The notes: generated by a model not told the origin, from the letters alone. A DNA stretch of 64,000 nt from Chondrus crispus (GCF_000350225.1 NW_005178719.1:1-64000); one strand, 5' to 3'. Positions 50,469 through 61,965 are shown, numbered from the stretch's first letter. Numbers and translations: made by a program.

Positions 50469-53345
50469 AATGGGTATCTTCACTCTGTACTTCTTTTTTA
50501 ATTCGCATTTACATATGGCGTAACTTTATCGAGTTTCTACAAATTATAACTGCTGTAACCTCACTCAGAAAGAGGGCATATTGCAACGCGGTATCTTTTT
50601 CCATGCAGAACCCATTCATAAACGACTCGAAAAAAGCATCATGTTTGAACCGACCTACAAGGGTTTCGTGTACGAAGAAGAAGGAAGGTGATTGTAACTT
50701 GCTGAGTCTGCACTTTACAGGCTAGTAAAACTATCAAGGTGGATGAAATAAGGAACTTTCGCTTCTACGTATCCAAGGACACTGCTTCACACTTCTCTGA
50801 ACTGCAGAGGTTTACTTTCTTTATCGCAAAGATGCCAAAAAATTGATGTGCATGTCAAATACTCAAAACATTTTGGCACATTCAGCTCTTTGGTATTAAA
50901 AGCCACACCATGCCAGCTCCCTCTGTTCAATTTGAAGATGACTACATTAAAAGAGGGTATTCTCATCAGAGGAAAAGTGGAAAAATGACTGCTTGATGGA
51001 AATCTGATGTCAAGTTAACTGGGGGCTCCTTGGTTAGCAGGTCAAAACGGCCGTCGCCAACCTGCCTGACAGGTTTTATTTTGAGATTTTTTTCAGTCGT
51101 TTCCATTGTTGCTTGTAAAACCTCTTCTGTTCCTGAAACACGGCAGCAGGACAACTCGCTCTCCTGTGGGTGACATGTAATGCTTCGTCGCTTACGATAT
51201 CTCTCTGAAGGAGAGATGTGCGCACGGAAAGAATTCCGTAATGTGCTCTTCTACGTTATACGCATACTTGTTATGGTGATCGTAAGCAGAGGAAGTTTTT
51301 TCTGTTTACCATTCGGAGGCAACTGTCGATGCGACCGTCAGCCAGATTAAAGGCTCGTCGAAAGAATGCTTCAAAGTGCAGTGAACATGTTGGCAGCCTT
51401 ACAATGGTGAACCTAATACTATTTTTGCGACTTGAACAGGCCGGCAGGCATGAGATGCCGTTGCCGAGCACACTCAAGCCAAGTTGTTCTGTACAAGAAA
51501 ATCGAAGGTGGCACTTTTTCTTATTATGGAAAATAAAATAAAATAAATAAAATAATCGGTATGTACTCTATACACTAGGTTGTTGGTGATGTGGCAGACA
51601 TTGTAGAGGGTGCTCCGGGCTGCCGAGGTTGTTACCGCGTTGCAACTGACGTCAAGTTGATATCTGACGTCAGTTGCAACTTGGTAATTTTATATGAGAC
51701 AAATGCTCTGATGGACCGTCCTCACATATGCGAGTCAGCAATTAATTGAGCTTCCAACATGTGCTCCTAGCACCGACCGGTATAGCGCACCGGCTGCCAT
51801 ACAGTTTCACTCACGGACAAGACACAAAATGCTTGTCTCAGTCCCTTACTAGGTATTGTAGTATGCTCTGGCGTATCCCTGTTGTCCCTAATCACGCACT
51901 GTACTGTGCTGCAGCTTGTACCCTATAGTAGAGTTACGGGTGCTCGTAGTTCTATAAAAAGGAGTTTTAAAGTCAACTCATGGCGGAGACTGCCATAAAA
52001 CACTCAACCATTACCCTCACCGTTTGTTATTTCAATTCGAATGTGGATGGTAGCCCGCCGACCGTTTTTACGGAATTTTACTTCTGGATAGTGGTGCAGA
52101 CGCTACAACTGTGAAGAAAGGATACTGACGACGTTGCGCAAAAACGAGCGAGAACGAAACTGGGCTGCATCTGATAGCGATGTATCCTACATACCAGCCA
52201 GGGCAAGGTTACTCGGTTCAAGTGCAGTCTGTTTTGCCTGGCTGCAGCCTGAATATTTTAACAGCGAGCATGTGACAACGAGGGCGGAGAAAAAGTAATC
52301 CTCCGTTTGTATTTCGGAGAGAATGCAAAGCTGGACTGGAGATTATAAAAAGGGAAACAACTGTTGTACACTCTAGTGTCTATCGGACCGTTGTTCTGAT
52401 ATGAGGCCTTTCGACTTAATGTTTTCTTGACTTGCGCTTTCTCGAAAATAAGGAAAAAGACACCCCTGCCACCGTACTTCACTTCTGCCTTAGTACCAGG
52501 TAGATATTTGTGAGAATTGAATGTTCTTCGTGGTGGTTTATGGATATGTGTGGTAAGAGGCTTTTTCAAACCACCTAAAAAAGCGCATGTATGAAGTTCG
52601 AAACCCAAGACGCTGGTTTAAAAAGGAAACTCAGTACTCTCAATCTGCAATATATTGTTGATCTTTCTGCGTATTCAAAATCACAATGGCGGAGTTATGC
52701 AAGATGTTATTGGCGAAAACAAGTAGGTCCAGGAAACAGTGCACAACGGAGGGTTTCAAATGTTGAATTTAGTTCATATGCTGCAAAAAAGAGTTGTCCT
52801 CATACAGTAGGAGTACATCGGGGTCAGAGAACAAGGGCCGGGTGAGTAGACACTTGGGATTCATCTGAAATGACAGCACTTGAGTATTTACTACGGAGGT
52901 GTCTGGTCTGCTGGATAGAGAGTTTACGCCTAGAAAATTCTCGAAAAAAAATGGGAGAATTGTGCAATGGTGTGGTGATGATAAAGTAGAGTTTGGTGGG
53001 TTTAACAAAGGTTGAACGAGAGGTGTGTGTTCTTGACTGAGGTGGGTGTTTCCTGGGAAATTTTTGTGGGTTGTTTTCTGTTGAGAGTGTTAGAAAGTCG
53101 GATGTGAAGGCGTTTGGGCGTTGGGCGCGGATGGTTTGTGGCGGTTTAATTGTGGTAGTTGGTAGATAGTGTGTTATGTGTGGTATTTGAAGTGGCGGAC
53201 GACGAGAGTATGTGTTACAAGAAATTGAATGGGGGTGAGATTTAGTGATAGCAAGACTAAAGCGGTGCACAGGGTTACGGGGGCAACGGGGCGATACGAC
53301 ACTACAGTAGTTTGCACAGAAAGTAGTGTGGAATGGAGGGGTTAC
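50469..53345. other. No gene recognised
   Basis: Nearly 2.9 kb without convincing coding sequence. It contains a hairpin at 51639-51680 and a 19-bp sequence shared with 19100-19118 (52374-52392). A 181-codon minus-strand frame (53369-52824) is low in complexity (Pro/Thr/His-rich) and not supported. Confidence 0.45.
51639..51680. repeat. Hairpin with CRE-like arms
   Basis: GTTGCAACTGACGTCA and its exact reverse complement are separated by 10 bases. Each arm contains TGACGTCA, the bZIP/CREB palindrome. Confidence 0.85.
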
Positions 53346-53499
53346 TGTCGATGGAGTGGAGCCGGCCACTCTGTACAGTATCTATACAGTACCTGTACAG
53401 TACCGGACACCACTCTATTTTCGCCTTTCGGCTCGTGGCTTTCAGCCACGAGCGCCGCCGTCTGATTATATACCTGCGACTACCACCTCTCTCGATCTA

Positions 53500-55919
53500 C
53501 CCTTCTGGAAGGGTCAAGTTTGGACATGGAAGCCGTTCTTTACATGTTGGATGCAAGAACCCCACAACCAGGCCATAAACGGCTCTCAGCCAATCACATC
53601 ACTGTGGAGTTCAGTCTCAGAGCCTCTCAATGGCTTCCAACAACTGCTAAGAGGCATTACGTAGCCACAAATTATCCACATCGACTGAGCAGTAGAAAAA
53701 AAGTGGTTTAATTTTGGACACATCCTTTTGATTACTTCATGACCGTTTGCAGCACCCCAATGATGATGCTATGGACTATCCTTGCACCTGTCATTGATCT
53801 TCGGCTTCTAGGTCTGTGCTGCGCCCTACTCAGCGACAACAAAGCAGCAGAGGCCACTTTCATCTCAGCTTTGTGCTTTTGTTTGCGCTGTCTTGCCGCG
53901 GCGAGGTCGTTCCTTCTCTGGCCTCTCACCACAGCCGCATGGGCCCGATGTGCAGCCTTGGCCGCCTTTTGCTTTTCTCTCTCCATTTTCTCCTCAACCT
54001 TTTGACGCGCTTTGTCACGGCGGTATTTGATGAGCTGACCAACCGTCAAACAGGTTGCGGGAGCTCCGCACCCTAAAGCGATCCGTTTGGTCCCACATCC
54101 AGCGCCCGTTATGACCTCAGGCTTTCCAACCTCGGACAATATTTGACTTACTGTTCTCGCATCTGCCAGGCGTTCCTCAATCTTCTGTATCGCGCGTATT
54201 TTGTCTCTCTCTTGCTCCAGTATGTGGATCAAGTCTGCATATGTTTCTGTATCCGTTTTTCGCTTTTTAACGCTGCTGATGCAAGAATCAGGTCCACATT
54301 TCTCCATGCCACGCTTGACGTTCATAGCTTTCTGTTTGTTGCTGTGACTCTTATCCTTGAATCGATCTGGAAACGCTGCATTGAAAGGAAATATCCCTGT
54401 CTCACGGAATGACTTGCGAATGTCATCTATGGTAATTTTCCCATGCCCGACAACTGCGCACATCAGTTTGAATTGAACCGTCTTGGTATCGCATACCATC
54501 TTACAACAGAGCTGGTCTCTTGCAGTGCGTATGGATCTCTTGAATGACTTGTTAATGGCTTGATCGCATGGCTGTAGGAAATGGGACGTATTGGCAGGAG
54601 CCTGCAAAACTTCGATATTGTACTTCTGGCATAATTCCAACCACAAAACCCCCCCACGAGAGCTATGTCCATCAAGGGTTAGAACAATAGGCACGTCCTG
54701 TGGAACCACAGTTCTGACAAATCTATTGAAATGCTCAATGAAATTATGTATGTTCTGCTGCTCACTTGATCCATTTTCACTGCACTGTATTACCCCATCT
54801 CGCGGAAACCACTCCTCTTTTGTCAAGAACGTGAGGTCGCTACGCGTAAGCTCTGTTAGGCATCGTTTGGATGGTATAGTAATGGGCTCCAGCCACTGAG
54901 CCATAACTCTCTTTCCAGCAATGAAAAAAAATGGTGGAGCTTTGCGGCCTGAAGCAGATGCCACTATCAAAAAGGTTACATGTTTTCCGTTGCCAGAGGA
55001 TGACTTAGAGATAAACGAGCCGCCGTGATTAGACCTACTGTCAGCATAGCTCTTTGTCTTCCGACCAAATGCAGTCTCAACTGCCGTCTCGTCCATATTC
55101 CATACTCTGTCTGGATCAGACAAAATACCTGGATGACGACTGTTCAATCTTTGCATTTCGTCGAAAAAGGTCTGCACATGCTCGAAACTCTCACCTCTTA
55201 GCTTCACACTTCCCTTGTCTTCTGTTTTTCGAAGGCATACTTCCCTGTTCCGTGCCCGGAACGAACGAATGGCATCATCACTAGGCCAATTATTTCGCCA
55301 TCTTTGGCGGCCATCGTTTGCAATCTGTGACATCATGTATCTGAGTCCAGCATTGTCAACAGCAAATCCTCTCTGGGCTGCCGTGATAAGCCGCTCGCAT
55401 ATCATCTTTTCCTCTATGTACGTTAACACAGTAGGTCGACCACAACCAGCACTTTCGGTCTGCACTGCCTGAAGCGTGGCATCAATGCCAAGCCTTTTCA
55501 AAGTCAGGTTGAGATTGCCTACAAGCGATTTTTTGAGGCCGCTCATTTCGGCCACTTTACGAATAGGCCATTTTTTGCTGAGTAGCTTGACAGCTTCGAG
55601 TCTTGCTTTGACGACTTCTTCCTTGCTTTGGGCTTTTCTGGCGATCTGCCGGGTCTGTTTTCGCATGGATAGCGGCATTTTTTTGTGTGTTGCAGTCTTG
55701 AGATGGGTGTAGTAGAAAGGGCGGGCTATGCAGACATTCAAAGTTTACCGAGAGTGTGATAAGGTGGATCATTCAAATTAGATCTGAAGCGGTGTGATTG
55801 GTTGTGTCGCATTGCCTAAGCAGTGCAAGTTTGACAAGTTGCGTTGTTACAGCGGCTGGCAACATCACATGTAAGATGTCCATTATTAAGCCATGCCATA
55901 TTTGACCCTGCCAGAAAGG
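53500..55919 (-). mobile_element. pogo-type DNA transposon inside the copia-2 5' LTR
   Basis: The 2420-bp element is flanked by TA (53498-53499 and 55920-55921). Terminal inverted repeats are CCCTTCTGGAAGGGTCAA on the left and CCTTTCTGGCAGGGTCAA on the right (reverse complement). The single gene inside is an intact transposase. The clean TA duplication shows it inserted after copia-2. Confidence 0.95.
53732..55678 (-). CDS. pogo/CENP-B-type transposase (DDE_1)
   Basis: 648 residues from ATG 55678 (MPLSMRKQTRQ); an upstream frame extension has no ATG. N-terminal HTH (WPIRKVAEMSGLKKSLVGN) and a CENP-B-like region (EEKMICERLITAAQRGF, SDDAIRSFRARN) are followed by a DDE_1 core with D in RVWNMDETAVE, D in VLTLDGHSSRGG, and D in HFLQPCDQAINKSFK. 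A coiled-coil, Lys/Arg-rich tail closes the protein. By family knowledge it binds the terminal repeats and moves the element into TA sites. The frame is complete, so the element may be active. Confidence 0.93.
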   Translation of the reverse strand: MPLSMRKQTRQIARKAQSKEEVVKARLEAVKLLSKKWPIRKVAEMSGLKKSLVGNLNLTLKRLGIDATLQAVQTESAGCGRPTVLTYIEEKMICERLITAAQRGFAVDNAGLRYMMSQIANDGRQRWRNNWPSDDAIRSFRARNREVCLRKTEDKGSVKLRGESFEHVQTFFDEMQRLNSRHPGILSDPDRVWNMDETAVETAFGRKTKSYADSRSNHGGSFISKSSSGNGKHVTFLIVASASGRKAPPFFFIAGKRVMAQWLEPITIPSKRCLTELTRSDLTFLTKEEWFPRDGVIQCSENGSSEQQNIHNFIEHFNRFVRTVVPQDVPIVLTLDGHSSRGGVLWLELCQKYNIEVLQAPANTSHFLQPCDQAINKSFKRSIRTARDQLCCKMVCDTKTVQFKLMCAVVGHGKITIDDIRKSFRETGIFPFNAAFPDRFKDKSHSNKQKAMNVKRGMEKCGPDSCISSVKKRKTDTETYADLIHILEQERDKIRAIQKIEERLADARTVSQILSEVGKPEVITGAGCGTKRIALGCGAPATCLTVGQLIKYRRDKARQKVEEKMEREKQKAAKAAHRAHAAVVRGQRRNDLAAARQRKQKHKAEMKVASAALLSLSRAQHRPRSRRSMTGARIVHSIIIGVLQTVMK

Positions 55920-56142
55920 TAGCGAGGGCAAGAGGGAACTAAGTAAAGATTGACCATCGTCACTTTACTTTTACCTGCGCCGAAGCGTAGAGCCTCGATT
56001 CCCCACGCGTCTCTACACTTCACTACCGCTTCCGCTACCTGACAACGTCTTCCCTCGTCTCAGCTTGGACTGAGATCGCGCTGTCAGCCCAGACCCTCGT
56101 GTGCAGCGACAATCCGGATTTGCTGTTACACGATTCTGGAAA

Positions 56143-57867
56143 ATGACGACTAGATCGCAGAGCTCCAAACGCCCCGTCGATCCAAGTCTCGAACATGCCG
56201 AAAAAAGGAAGGCTCAACACGAAAAGCTAATACGTCGATGTACCACCTTTTCATCGAAATCCGACATCGACAAGCAGCTTATCGAAGCTGCCAAATCTGT
56301 TTTGGAATGCTATCCCCCTGACGAAGAAGAGGACAAAGAAATCATATCTGAACATATTACTTCTTTGGTTCCCGCGAACGGCTCTTTTTTTTCGACAAAA
56401 TACTTCAGCGAATCTTGCTTCCCTGTGATGGTTCTCCGACAAGTTTCCGAATTTTATGAGGTGTTGACCGTTCCGAACGAGATTATGAAAAATTTTGACC
56501 CAACCGTTCGAGCTGACAAGACACTGATGAACCATATTTGGCTTGGTGATGCCTTTAAGCGGCCTATTGAGTCACTCCATGACATTTTGGTGGCATATCG
56601 CTGTCATAATGACATCAAAATTCTGACGAATATCGCCAAACACGTCCCGGTTGAAAAAGAAGCAGAGAACTACAAAGCGGATACTATCAATATCAGCTAT
56701 CCCGAATTTCAGACCAACACTACGCCTCTTAGGCTGGATGATCCGCAAGAAACGTCTAAAAAATTCAGCCGTACTACTTCACCAAACCGAGGGAATATCA
56801 GACCTCGTTTTTCACAAGAAGAGCCTCAGATCGCCCAACACGTAACCTATGACGACCCGAAAAAGGCAACAGGGGTGCATCAGTACTTTCGTGACAGCAA
56901 ATTCTCTGGAAAAATATCGGAATCTATTGACTTCACGATAAGGGACTACAACATTTGTGCGATGCAACAGCAGTTGTCACCGGTACAAAAGGCATCCTTT
57001 TTCATAAATGCGTTTTCCGGTCCAGCTCGGACTCATTTTTTCCAAAACGCAGACCACAATATGAACTATGAAACACTTTGCGAATTGATGAGGCAAGAGT
57101 ATGACTCGGATGCGCGCGAACTCGCTGTGCAGTCTGAATTGGAAAAACTAAGAATCGAGAAGTTCATGTCTGAAAGAGAGATTACAACGACTTCCCAAGG
57201 CCTGACGTCGCTAGTTGATCATATTAACTCCTTGGCCCCGCAATGCCCGAAACAATTCCGACATGATTCTAACAAGACAAGGTTCCTCAGAGCAGCAGTC
57301 GTGGGACACCCTTGGGCATCCCGCGCAATGAGCCAGATCACAACCCTGAAATTTACGTTTCACATCTTTGTCACGGCCTTGCAAGAAGGTATTCAGTTGC
57401 ATGAAGAAGAGTCCAAGCATGACACTTCAACTTTGCTACCAACCAATTACCAAAGATATGGACGCGAGCCACCTCGCCGTGATTTCAACCGTTCCATTGG
57501 ACGATCTTTTCATCCCAAGAAAAACCCGATCGGTAGGGACAACAAAATTTTACGCTGCAGTAACTGCGGAGCTGATGATCATCTTCGCCGCAATTGTCGC
57601 ACTGGAAATGTGATGTCAAGAATCCAAAGCCGTATTCGCAATGGCGTTCCAGCTGTGCATGTCGTACAAGAAATTGCTGCCGATCTGCAAGAAATTCTGG
57701 ATTGGAAAACCACGACCGCTACCGCTGAAGAAACGCATCACTCACGACACACCGCCGACGATGATGCAGATCATTCCGCACAGGTGAGCGAATCTGAAGA
57801 CGAGAGTAAAAAGCTCATGCTTAATGAGTCCGACGTGCACCTTCTGCGCGAACTGGAATCCAATTAA
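56143..57867 (+). CDS. copia-2 gag
   Basis: 574 residues from ATG 56143 (MTTRSQSSKRPVD), 31 bp after the 5' LTR. The N-terminal helical region includes KYFSESCFPVMVLRQVSEF, and the capsid part reads QKASFFINAFSGPARTHFF. A zinc knuckle, CSNCGADDHLRRNC (CX2CX4HX4C), lies near residue 471. It ends with an acidic tail and TAA at 57867. Protease starts in another frame after about 60 bp, so gag and pol are not continuous here. Confidence 0.9.
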   Translation: MTTRSQSSKRPVDPSLEHAEKRKAQHEKLIRRCTTFSSKSDIDKQLIEAAKSVLECYPPDEEEDKEIISEHITSLVPANGSFFSTKYFSESCFPVMVLRQVSEFYEVLTVPNEIMKNFDPTVRADKTLMNHIWLGDAFKRPIESLHDILVAYRCHNDIKILTNIAKHVPVEKEAENYKADTINISYPEFQTNTTPLRLDDPQETSKKFSRTTSPNRGNIRPRFSQEEPQIAQHVTYDDPKKATGVHQYFRDSKFSGKISESIDFTIRDYNICAMQQQLSPVQKASFFINAFSGPARTHFFQNADHNMNYETLCELMRQEYDSDARELAVQSELEKLRIEKFMSEREITTTSQGLTSLVDHINSLAPQCPKQFRHDSNKTRFLRAAVVGHPWASRAMSQITTLKFTFHIFVTALQEGIQLHEEESKHDTSTLLPTNYQRYGREPPRRDFNRSIGRSFHPKKNPIGRDNKILRCSNCGADDHLRRNCRTGNVMSRIQSRIRNGVPAVHVVQEIAADLQEILDWKTTTATAEETHHSRHTADDDADHSAQVSESEDESKKLMLNESDVHLLRELESN

Positions 57868-57923
57868 GCAGTGAACACGCTCTCCGGAGACCTCCATCAA
57901 TTCTCTGAAGAACAGTATTTTCA

Positions 57924-59501
57924 TTGAGGCGACGAGGACATCCTCCCAGTCATCGTCGCCACAATTCATCTCGCATTGGCCATCGCACAGCCGTAAAGCG
58001 CCGCAAACCTACAGACACGTACTGCCTTGTCTCTCAGGTCTTCGTATCATCCCTGACATCACCGCAAGTGGCAAACCCAGGTTTTTGCATTGATACGGGT
58101 GCACCGACCTCTGTCATCGGCCTACCCGAACTGAGGCGTATCTTTGCGAAAAACAAACTGAAGTCCCCGCACCTACGCAAGTCTCCAAAGAAATTTAAAT
58201 TCGCCGATGCAGTCTTCCAGTCACTCGGGCTAGTCGATTTACCTCTGGCCACGCCCTCAGGTCTACCTCCTATCTACATCTCACTGAATGTTGTGACAGC
58301 TGACGTTCCCGCACTCATGGGTCTTGACGTCATGGACCAGCAGTCCCTAACGCCGAACACCGTGACTAATGAACTGCACAAGTGCGTTGTTTTGCAATCG
58401 CGAACACAACACGTTTCCGCGCTCACCGACACGCTGTGGAGCGTTCCTCTTCAACGATATGCACAACACATCTACGCCCCAATTTCCCTTGCGACCTCTT
58501 GCAATTTTTCTCAAACACAACTCCGAAAGTTGCATCAGCAGTTTTGTCACCCATCCGCTGACAAACTCCACAAACTACTGAAGAAGACAAGACCAGAAGA
58601 CTTGGACGCCTCCACTTTGGACACTCTCAAAGATCTGACACGCCGTTGCGATCCATGCCAGCGAATACAAGCCGCCCCAACCCGCTTCAAAGTATCGTTC
58701 GGTTCTGAGAACGTAAAATTCAACGACAGACTCATAATCGACATCATGTATCTCAACAACCGACCGGTGCTCCATCTTGTTGACGAAGGAACGCACTTCA
58801 GTGCCGCCAAATTTGTACCGGACGTGTCAACCAAAACACTTTGGGCCACCATCCTTGAGTGCTGGGCGACTGTGTACACCGGCCTACCGCACAAGATTCT
58901 AGTTGATCAGGGATCTGCTTTTGGAGAACTCTTCGCCAGCATCGGAGCGTCGTGCAAGGTCGAAGTTCAGCGCACAGGTATTCGAGCACACTCCAGTCTC
59001 GGTATTGGAGAGCGGTACCACCAGCCTCTCCGATCTACATTTCGGAAACTAAGAATTGACCACCCGACTATATCCGCGTCAACGCTCCTCTCCATGGCTG
59101 TGAAAGCAATGAATGACACCCTCGGACCCGAAGGCATCGTCCCATCCGCGCTCGTCTTTGGCGAATATCCATCAACGAAGACTCTGTCAGAAGTGGCAGA
59201 CCCACGCGCATCTCTTGAAAGTCGTGCTAGAGTTGCCACTACTGCACGTAAGCAGATGGAACAAGAAATGGCTAAGCTACGGGTACAACGCGCTCTCCGG
59301 CATCGAGTTCCAAGAGCTACGAACTACGTTTTCGAAGTTGGACAGCACGTGCTACTATGGCGTGAAAAGTTAGTCGAGAACCGCATTGTAGAGTGGATCG
59401 GGCCGTTTCCAATTTTGGCCCTTGACCGAGAAAAGAAACAAGTCTTCCTCCAAGATAGCAAAATAGGAGCGGCTCGTCCGTTCAGTCAAGGCATGGTGTA
59501 A
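57924..59501 (+). CDS. copia-2 protease and integrase
   Basis: The retropepsin active site is FCIDTGAPTSVIG (D-T-G), with VPALMGLDVMDQQ as the flap and hydrophobic part. The integrase zinc domain reads LHQQFCHPSADKLHKLL and RRCDPCQ; the catalytic triad is D in RLIIDIMYL, D in LVDQGSAFGE, and E in LGIGERYHQPL. The frame ends at TAA 59499-59501, and the RT follows in the same frame with no other stop, so the TAA looks like a point mutation. The frame opens without an ATG. Confidence 0.88.
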   Translation: MRRRGHPPSHRRHNSSRIGHRTAVKRRKPTDTYCLVSQVFVSSLTSPQVANPGFCIDTGAPTSVIGLPELRRIFAKNKLKSPHLRKSPKKFKFADAVFQSLGLVDLPLATPSGLPPIYISLNVVTADVPALMGLDVMDQQSLTPNTVTNELHKCVVLQSRTQHVSALTDTLWSVPLQRYAQHIYAPISLATSCNFSQTQLRKLHQQFCHPSADKLHKLLKKTRPEDLDASTLDTLKDLTRRCDPCQRIQAAPTRFKVSFGSENVKFNDRLIIDIMYLNNRPVLHLVDEGTHFSAAKFVPDVSTKTLWATILECWATVYTGLPHKILVDQGSAFGELFASIGASCKVEVQRTGIRAHSSLGIGERYHQPLRSTFRKLRIDHPTISASTLLSMAVKAMNDTLGPEGIVPSALVFGEYPSTKTLSEVADPRASLESRARVATTARKQMEQEMAKLRVQRALRHRVPRATNYVFEVGQHVLLWREKLVENRIVEWIGPFPILALDREKKQVFLQDSKIGAARPFSQGMV

Positions 59502-60458
59502 CCTTACCTGAGTCCTGATGACGCATCCCGTGTCCTATTCCAACATCTTGGACACTCTTTGTCTTCTCGTTATAGTCACCACACGCTCTTGACAGAAGTC
59601 TTGAAAAGAGGAGACCCACGGTGCCTTAGCCCGCAAATGTCTAATGCCAAGCGCTCGGAAATACATCAGCTCATGAGAAGAGGCACATTCAAAGTCATCC
59701 TCAAAGAAGAAATTCTTCCCAATGCCAACGTCCTATCCGCGCGTTTCGTGTTATCAATTAAGTCCACAGTTGATGATAAGGTGAAATGGAAAGCACGTTA
59801 CGTTGCCGGTGGACACAGGGATAAGCTCAAAAAGCTTCTCGTGCACTCGTCGCAATCTGCAAAACCCTCTACCGTACGTCTCGTTATGGCATTGGCCGCG
59901 ATCTACGGCTTCAAGGTTTGGTCCTCCGACGTAACACAAGCGTATCTACAATCTTCAAAGCCCCTCGCTCGCAAAATATACATTCGTATTGCCGCCCCTG
60001 AATTTGAGTTGTCAAACAATGAGGCACTGCTTCTCCTACGAGGCCTGTATGGCCTTGGGGAATCAGGAGACATGTGGCATGACACCCTAGATGCACACCA
60101 CCGACAGGATCTCGGCATGGAGACGCTCCGCACTGACCTCGGATGCTACAGTCGCATTACCCAGGGACATCTTGAAGGACTTTCTGCGAACTATGTGGAC
60201 GATATGCTACGAACTGGAACCCTTGGGTTCCATAAACTCTGCGCCCTCACTGGGAAGCGATTCGAAATGGCCAAGGATCAGAATATACTTTTTCGGTTTA
60301 CTGGTTTCCTGATATCGAAAGATCAAGCGAATACATTGCAACTTGACCAAGTAGAATACGCCAGACAGCTTCGACTGCTCCCGGACGACTGTCATTTCTC
60401 CGCATTTGCGTCTGTTCGAATGAAGCTCATGTGGCTTTCGCATACTCGACCGGATTGA
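59502..60458 (+). pseudogene. copia-2 reverse transcriptase
   Basis: In frame with the preceding integrase. Motifs: FVLSIKSTVDDKVKWKARYV, WSSDVTQAYLQSS (first Asp), LRGLYGLGESGDMWH, ANYVDDMLRTG (YVDD). It ends at TGA in HTRPD-stop-IFEISQLTQIT, where the family continues. Confidence 0.88.
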
Positions 60459-61166
60459 ATATTCGAAATATCGCAACTCACGCAGATTACGAGAGAACAT
60501 TTTATGGAAGAACGTCAAACAATTGTCAAGAATACAAACCGGGTAATCAAGTATTCTACAGATCAAACTGTCAGGATCAGGTTCCCAAACTTGCAAAAGA
60601 ACACAATCAAAGTCGTAGGATACTCTGATGCGTCCTTTGCCTCTAATCGTGACCACACGTCACAGCTCGGATATATTGTTTTTCTCGCCGATGCGTCCTC
60701 GAATTTCGTACCAATCATGTACAAGTCCTACAAGGCTAGACGTGTTACAAGATCGGTACTCGCAGCCGAGCTAATTGCATTTAGCGATTTGTTCGATGCA
60801 TCGTATACACTGACGAAAGAATTGGAGAAGCTACTTGGAAGGAAAAAGGTTGCTGTACAGTTGCTCACAGACAGCAAGAGCCTCTTCGACATCATCAGCA
60901 AAGGAAGCCGCACATCGGAAAAGAGACTAATGCTCGATATTGCTTGCGCGCGCGAAGGATACCGCAAGTTCGAGATTGATGATATTGGCTTTGTGCGGTC
61001 TGGAGATAATATTGCAGATGGTCTCACAAAAAGAATGAAACAAAGCAGTTTATTGAAAGTTCTAACTACATCTACATTAGAGATCAAACCGGAACAATGG
61101 ATTGTCAGAGAGACCATCTCAGACACCCTCGCCATTGGAATTTCTCAGATGCCCGACTCTGTGTAA
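60459..61166 (+). pseudogene. copia-2 RNase H
   Basis: Continues in the RT frame after the TGA. RNase H residues: GYSDASFASNRDHT, LAAELIAFSDLFD, LLTDSKSLFD, SGDNIADGLTK. It ends at TAA 61166. The 455 bp to the 3' LTR have no gene. Confidence 0.87.
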
Positions 61167-61621
61167 CTTGCATCACGCACTAATGTGCATTGTGAGCTCG
61201 GGTGATCAGCTTTTAATGCCAGAGAGTGCCCCTCCAGGTATAAAACCCTCGTGAACTTATCAGGCGGGACTAGTTAAGGCAAGCTTTCACACCACGTCGA
61301 CACAGAGCCGTCACCCCGAAGGATGATTTAAAAGCTAACTAGAGCTTAAGCATGAGAATCCAAGTTGGGTCATCAGGCTGTCGAATGGAAAGAACAAGGG
61401 AGGTTGATGAGAAAATATTTGCGCATCGAATTCCGGTCTGCATTTATACTGATATTTTAACGACCGTTCAGGTAATTTTTTTTCTCATCTGAAATTTGCA
61501 GTGCACTTAAAACCGGTTCCGTCATTGCAGAAGTGAACATGGGTACTCATCTTGACTCCTTTTGAGACTCAAAGCGCTAAGGAGTCGCATTTATCGGACG
61601 AGATGCAGCGAAAGGGGGGAG

Positions 61622-61965
61622 TGTCGATGGAGCGGAGCCGGCCACTCTGTACAGTATCTATACAGTACCTGTACAGTACCGGACACCACTCTATTTTCGC
61701 CTTTCGGCTCGTGGCTTTCAGCCACGAGCGCCGCCGTCCGATTATATACCTGCGACTACCACCTCTCTCGATCTAGCGAGGGCAAGATGGAACTAAGTAA
61801 AGATTGACCATCGTCACTTTACTTTTACCTGCGCCGAAGCGTAGAGCCTCGATTCCCCACGCGTCTCTACACTTCACTACCGCTTCCGCTACCTGACAAC
61901 GTCTTCCCTCGTCTCAGCTTGGACTGAGATCGCGCTGTCAGCCCAGACCCTCGTGTGCAGCGACA
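61622..61965 (+). repeat. 3' LTR of copia-2
   Basis: 344 bp, uninterrupted. It differs from the reassembled 5' LTR at three positions (two C/T, one G/T). Confidence 0.94.

Larger units (their letters stand above)
53346..56111 (+). repeat. 5' LTR of copia-2, split by a pogo element
   Basis: Parts 53346-53499 and 55922-56111 together match the 3' LTR. The junction in the 3' LTR reads GATCTAGCGAGG; here TA is duplicated on each side of the pogo insert. The LTR contains a hairpin (CTCGTGGCT, TTC, AGCCACGAG) and a TATA-like TTATATACC. Confidence 0.93.
53346..61965 (+). mobile_element. Ty1/copia LTR retrotransposon (copia-2)
   Basis: Ends are TGTCGATGG and GCGACA, flanked by GTTAC on both sides (53341-53345 and 61966-61970). 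LTRs are 344 bp and differ at three positions. A pogo transposon interrupts the 5' LTR; without it the element is about 6.2 kb. Gag has a zinc knuckle; pol order is protease, integrase, RT, RNase H. Pol has two in-frame stops. A purine tract (AAAGGGGGGAG) abuts the 3' LTR. Confidence 0.94.

Noticed and set aside
52824..53369. 181-codon minus-strand frame
   Set aside because: Low-complexity Pro/Thr/His-rich translation, overlaps the copia-2 5' end, no motif.
59499..60458. Stop codons in pol as evidence of a changed genetic code
   Set aside because: Both TAA and TGA are used as normal ends of other intact genes here, so single mutations are simpler.
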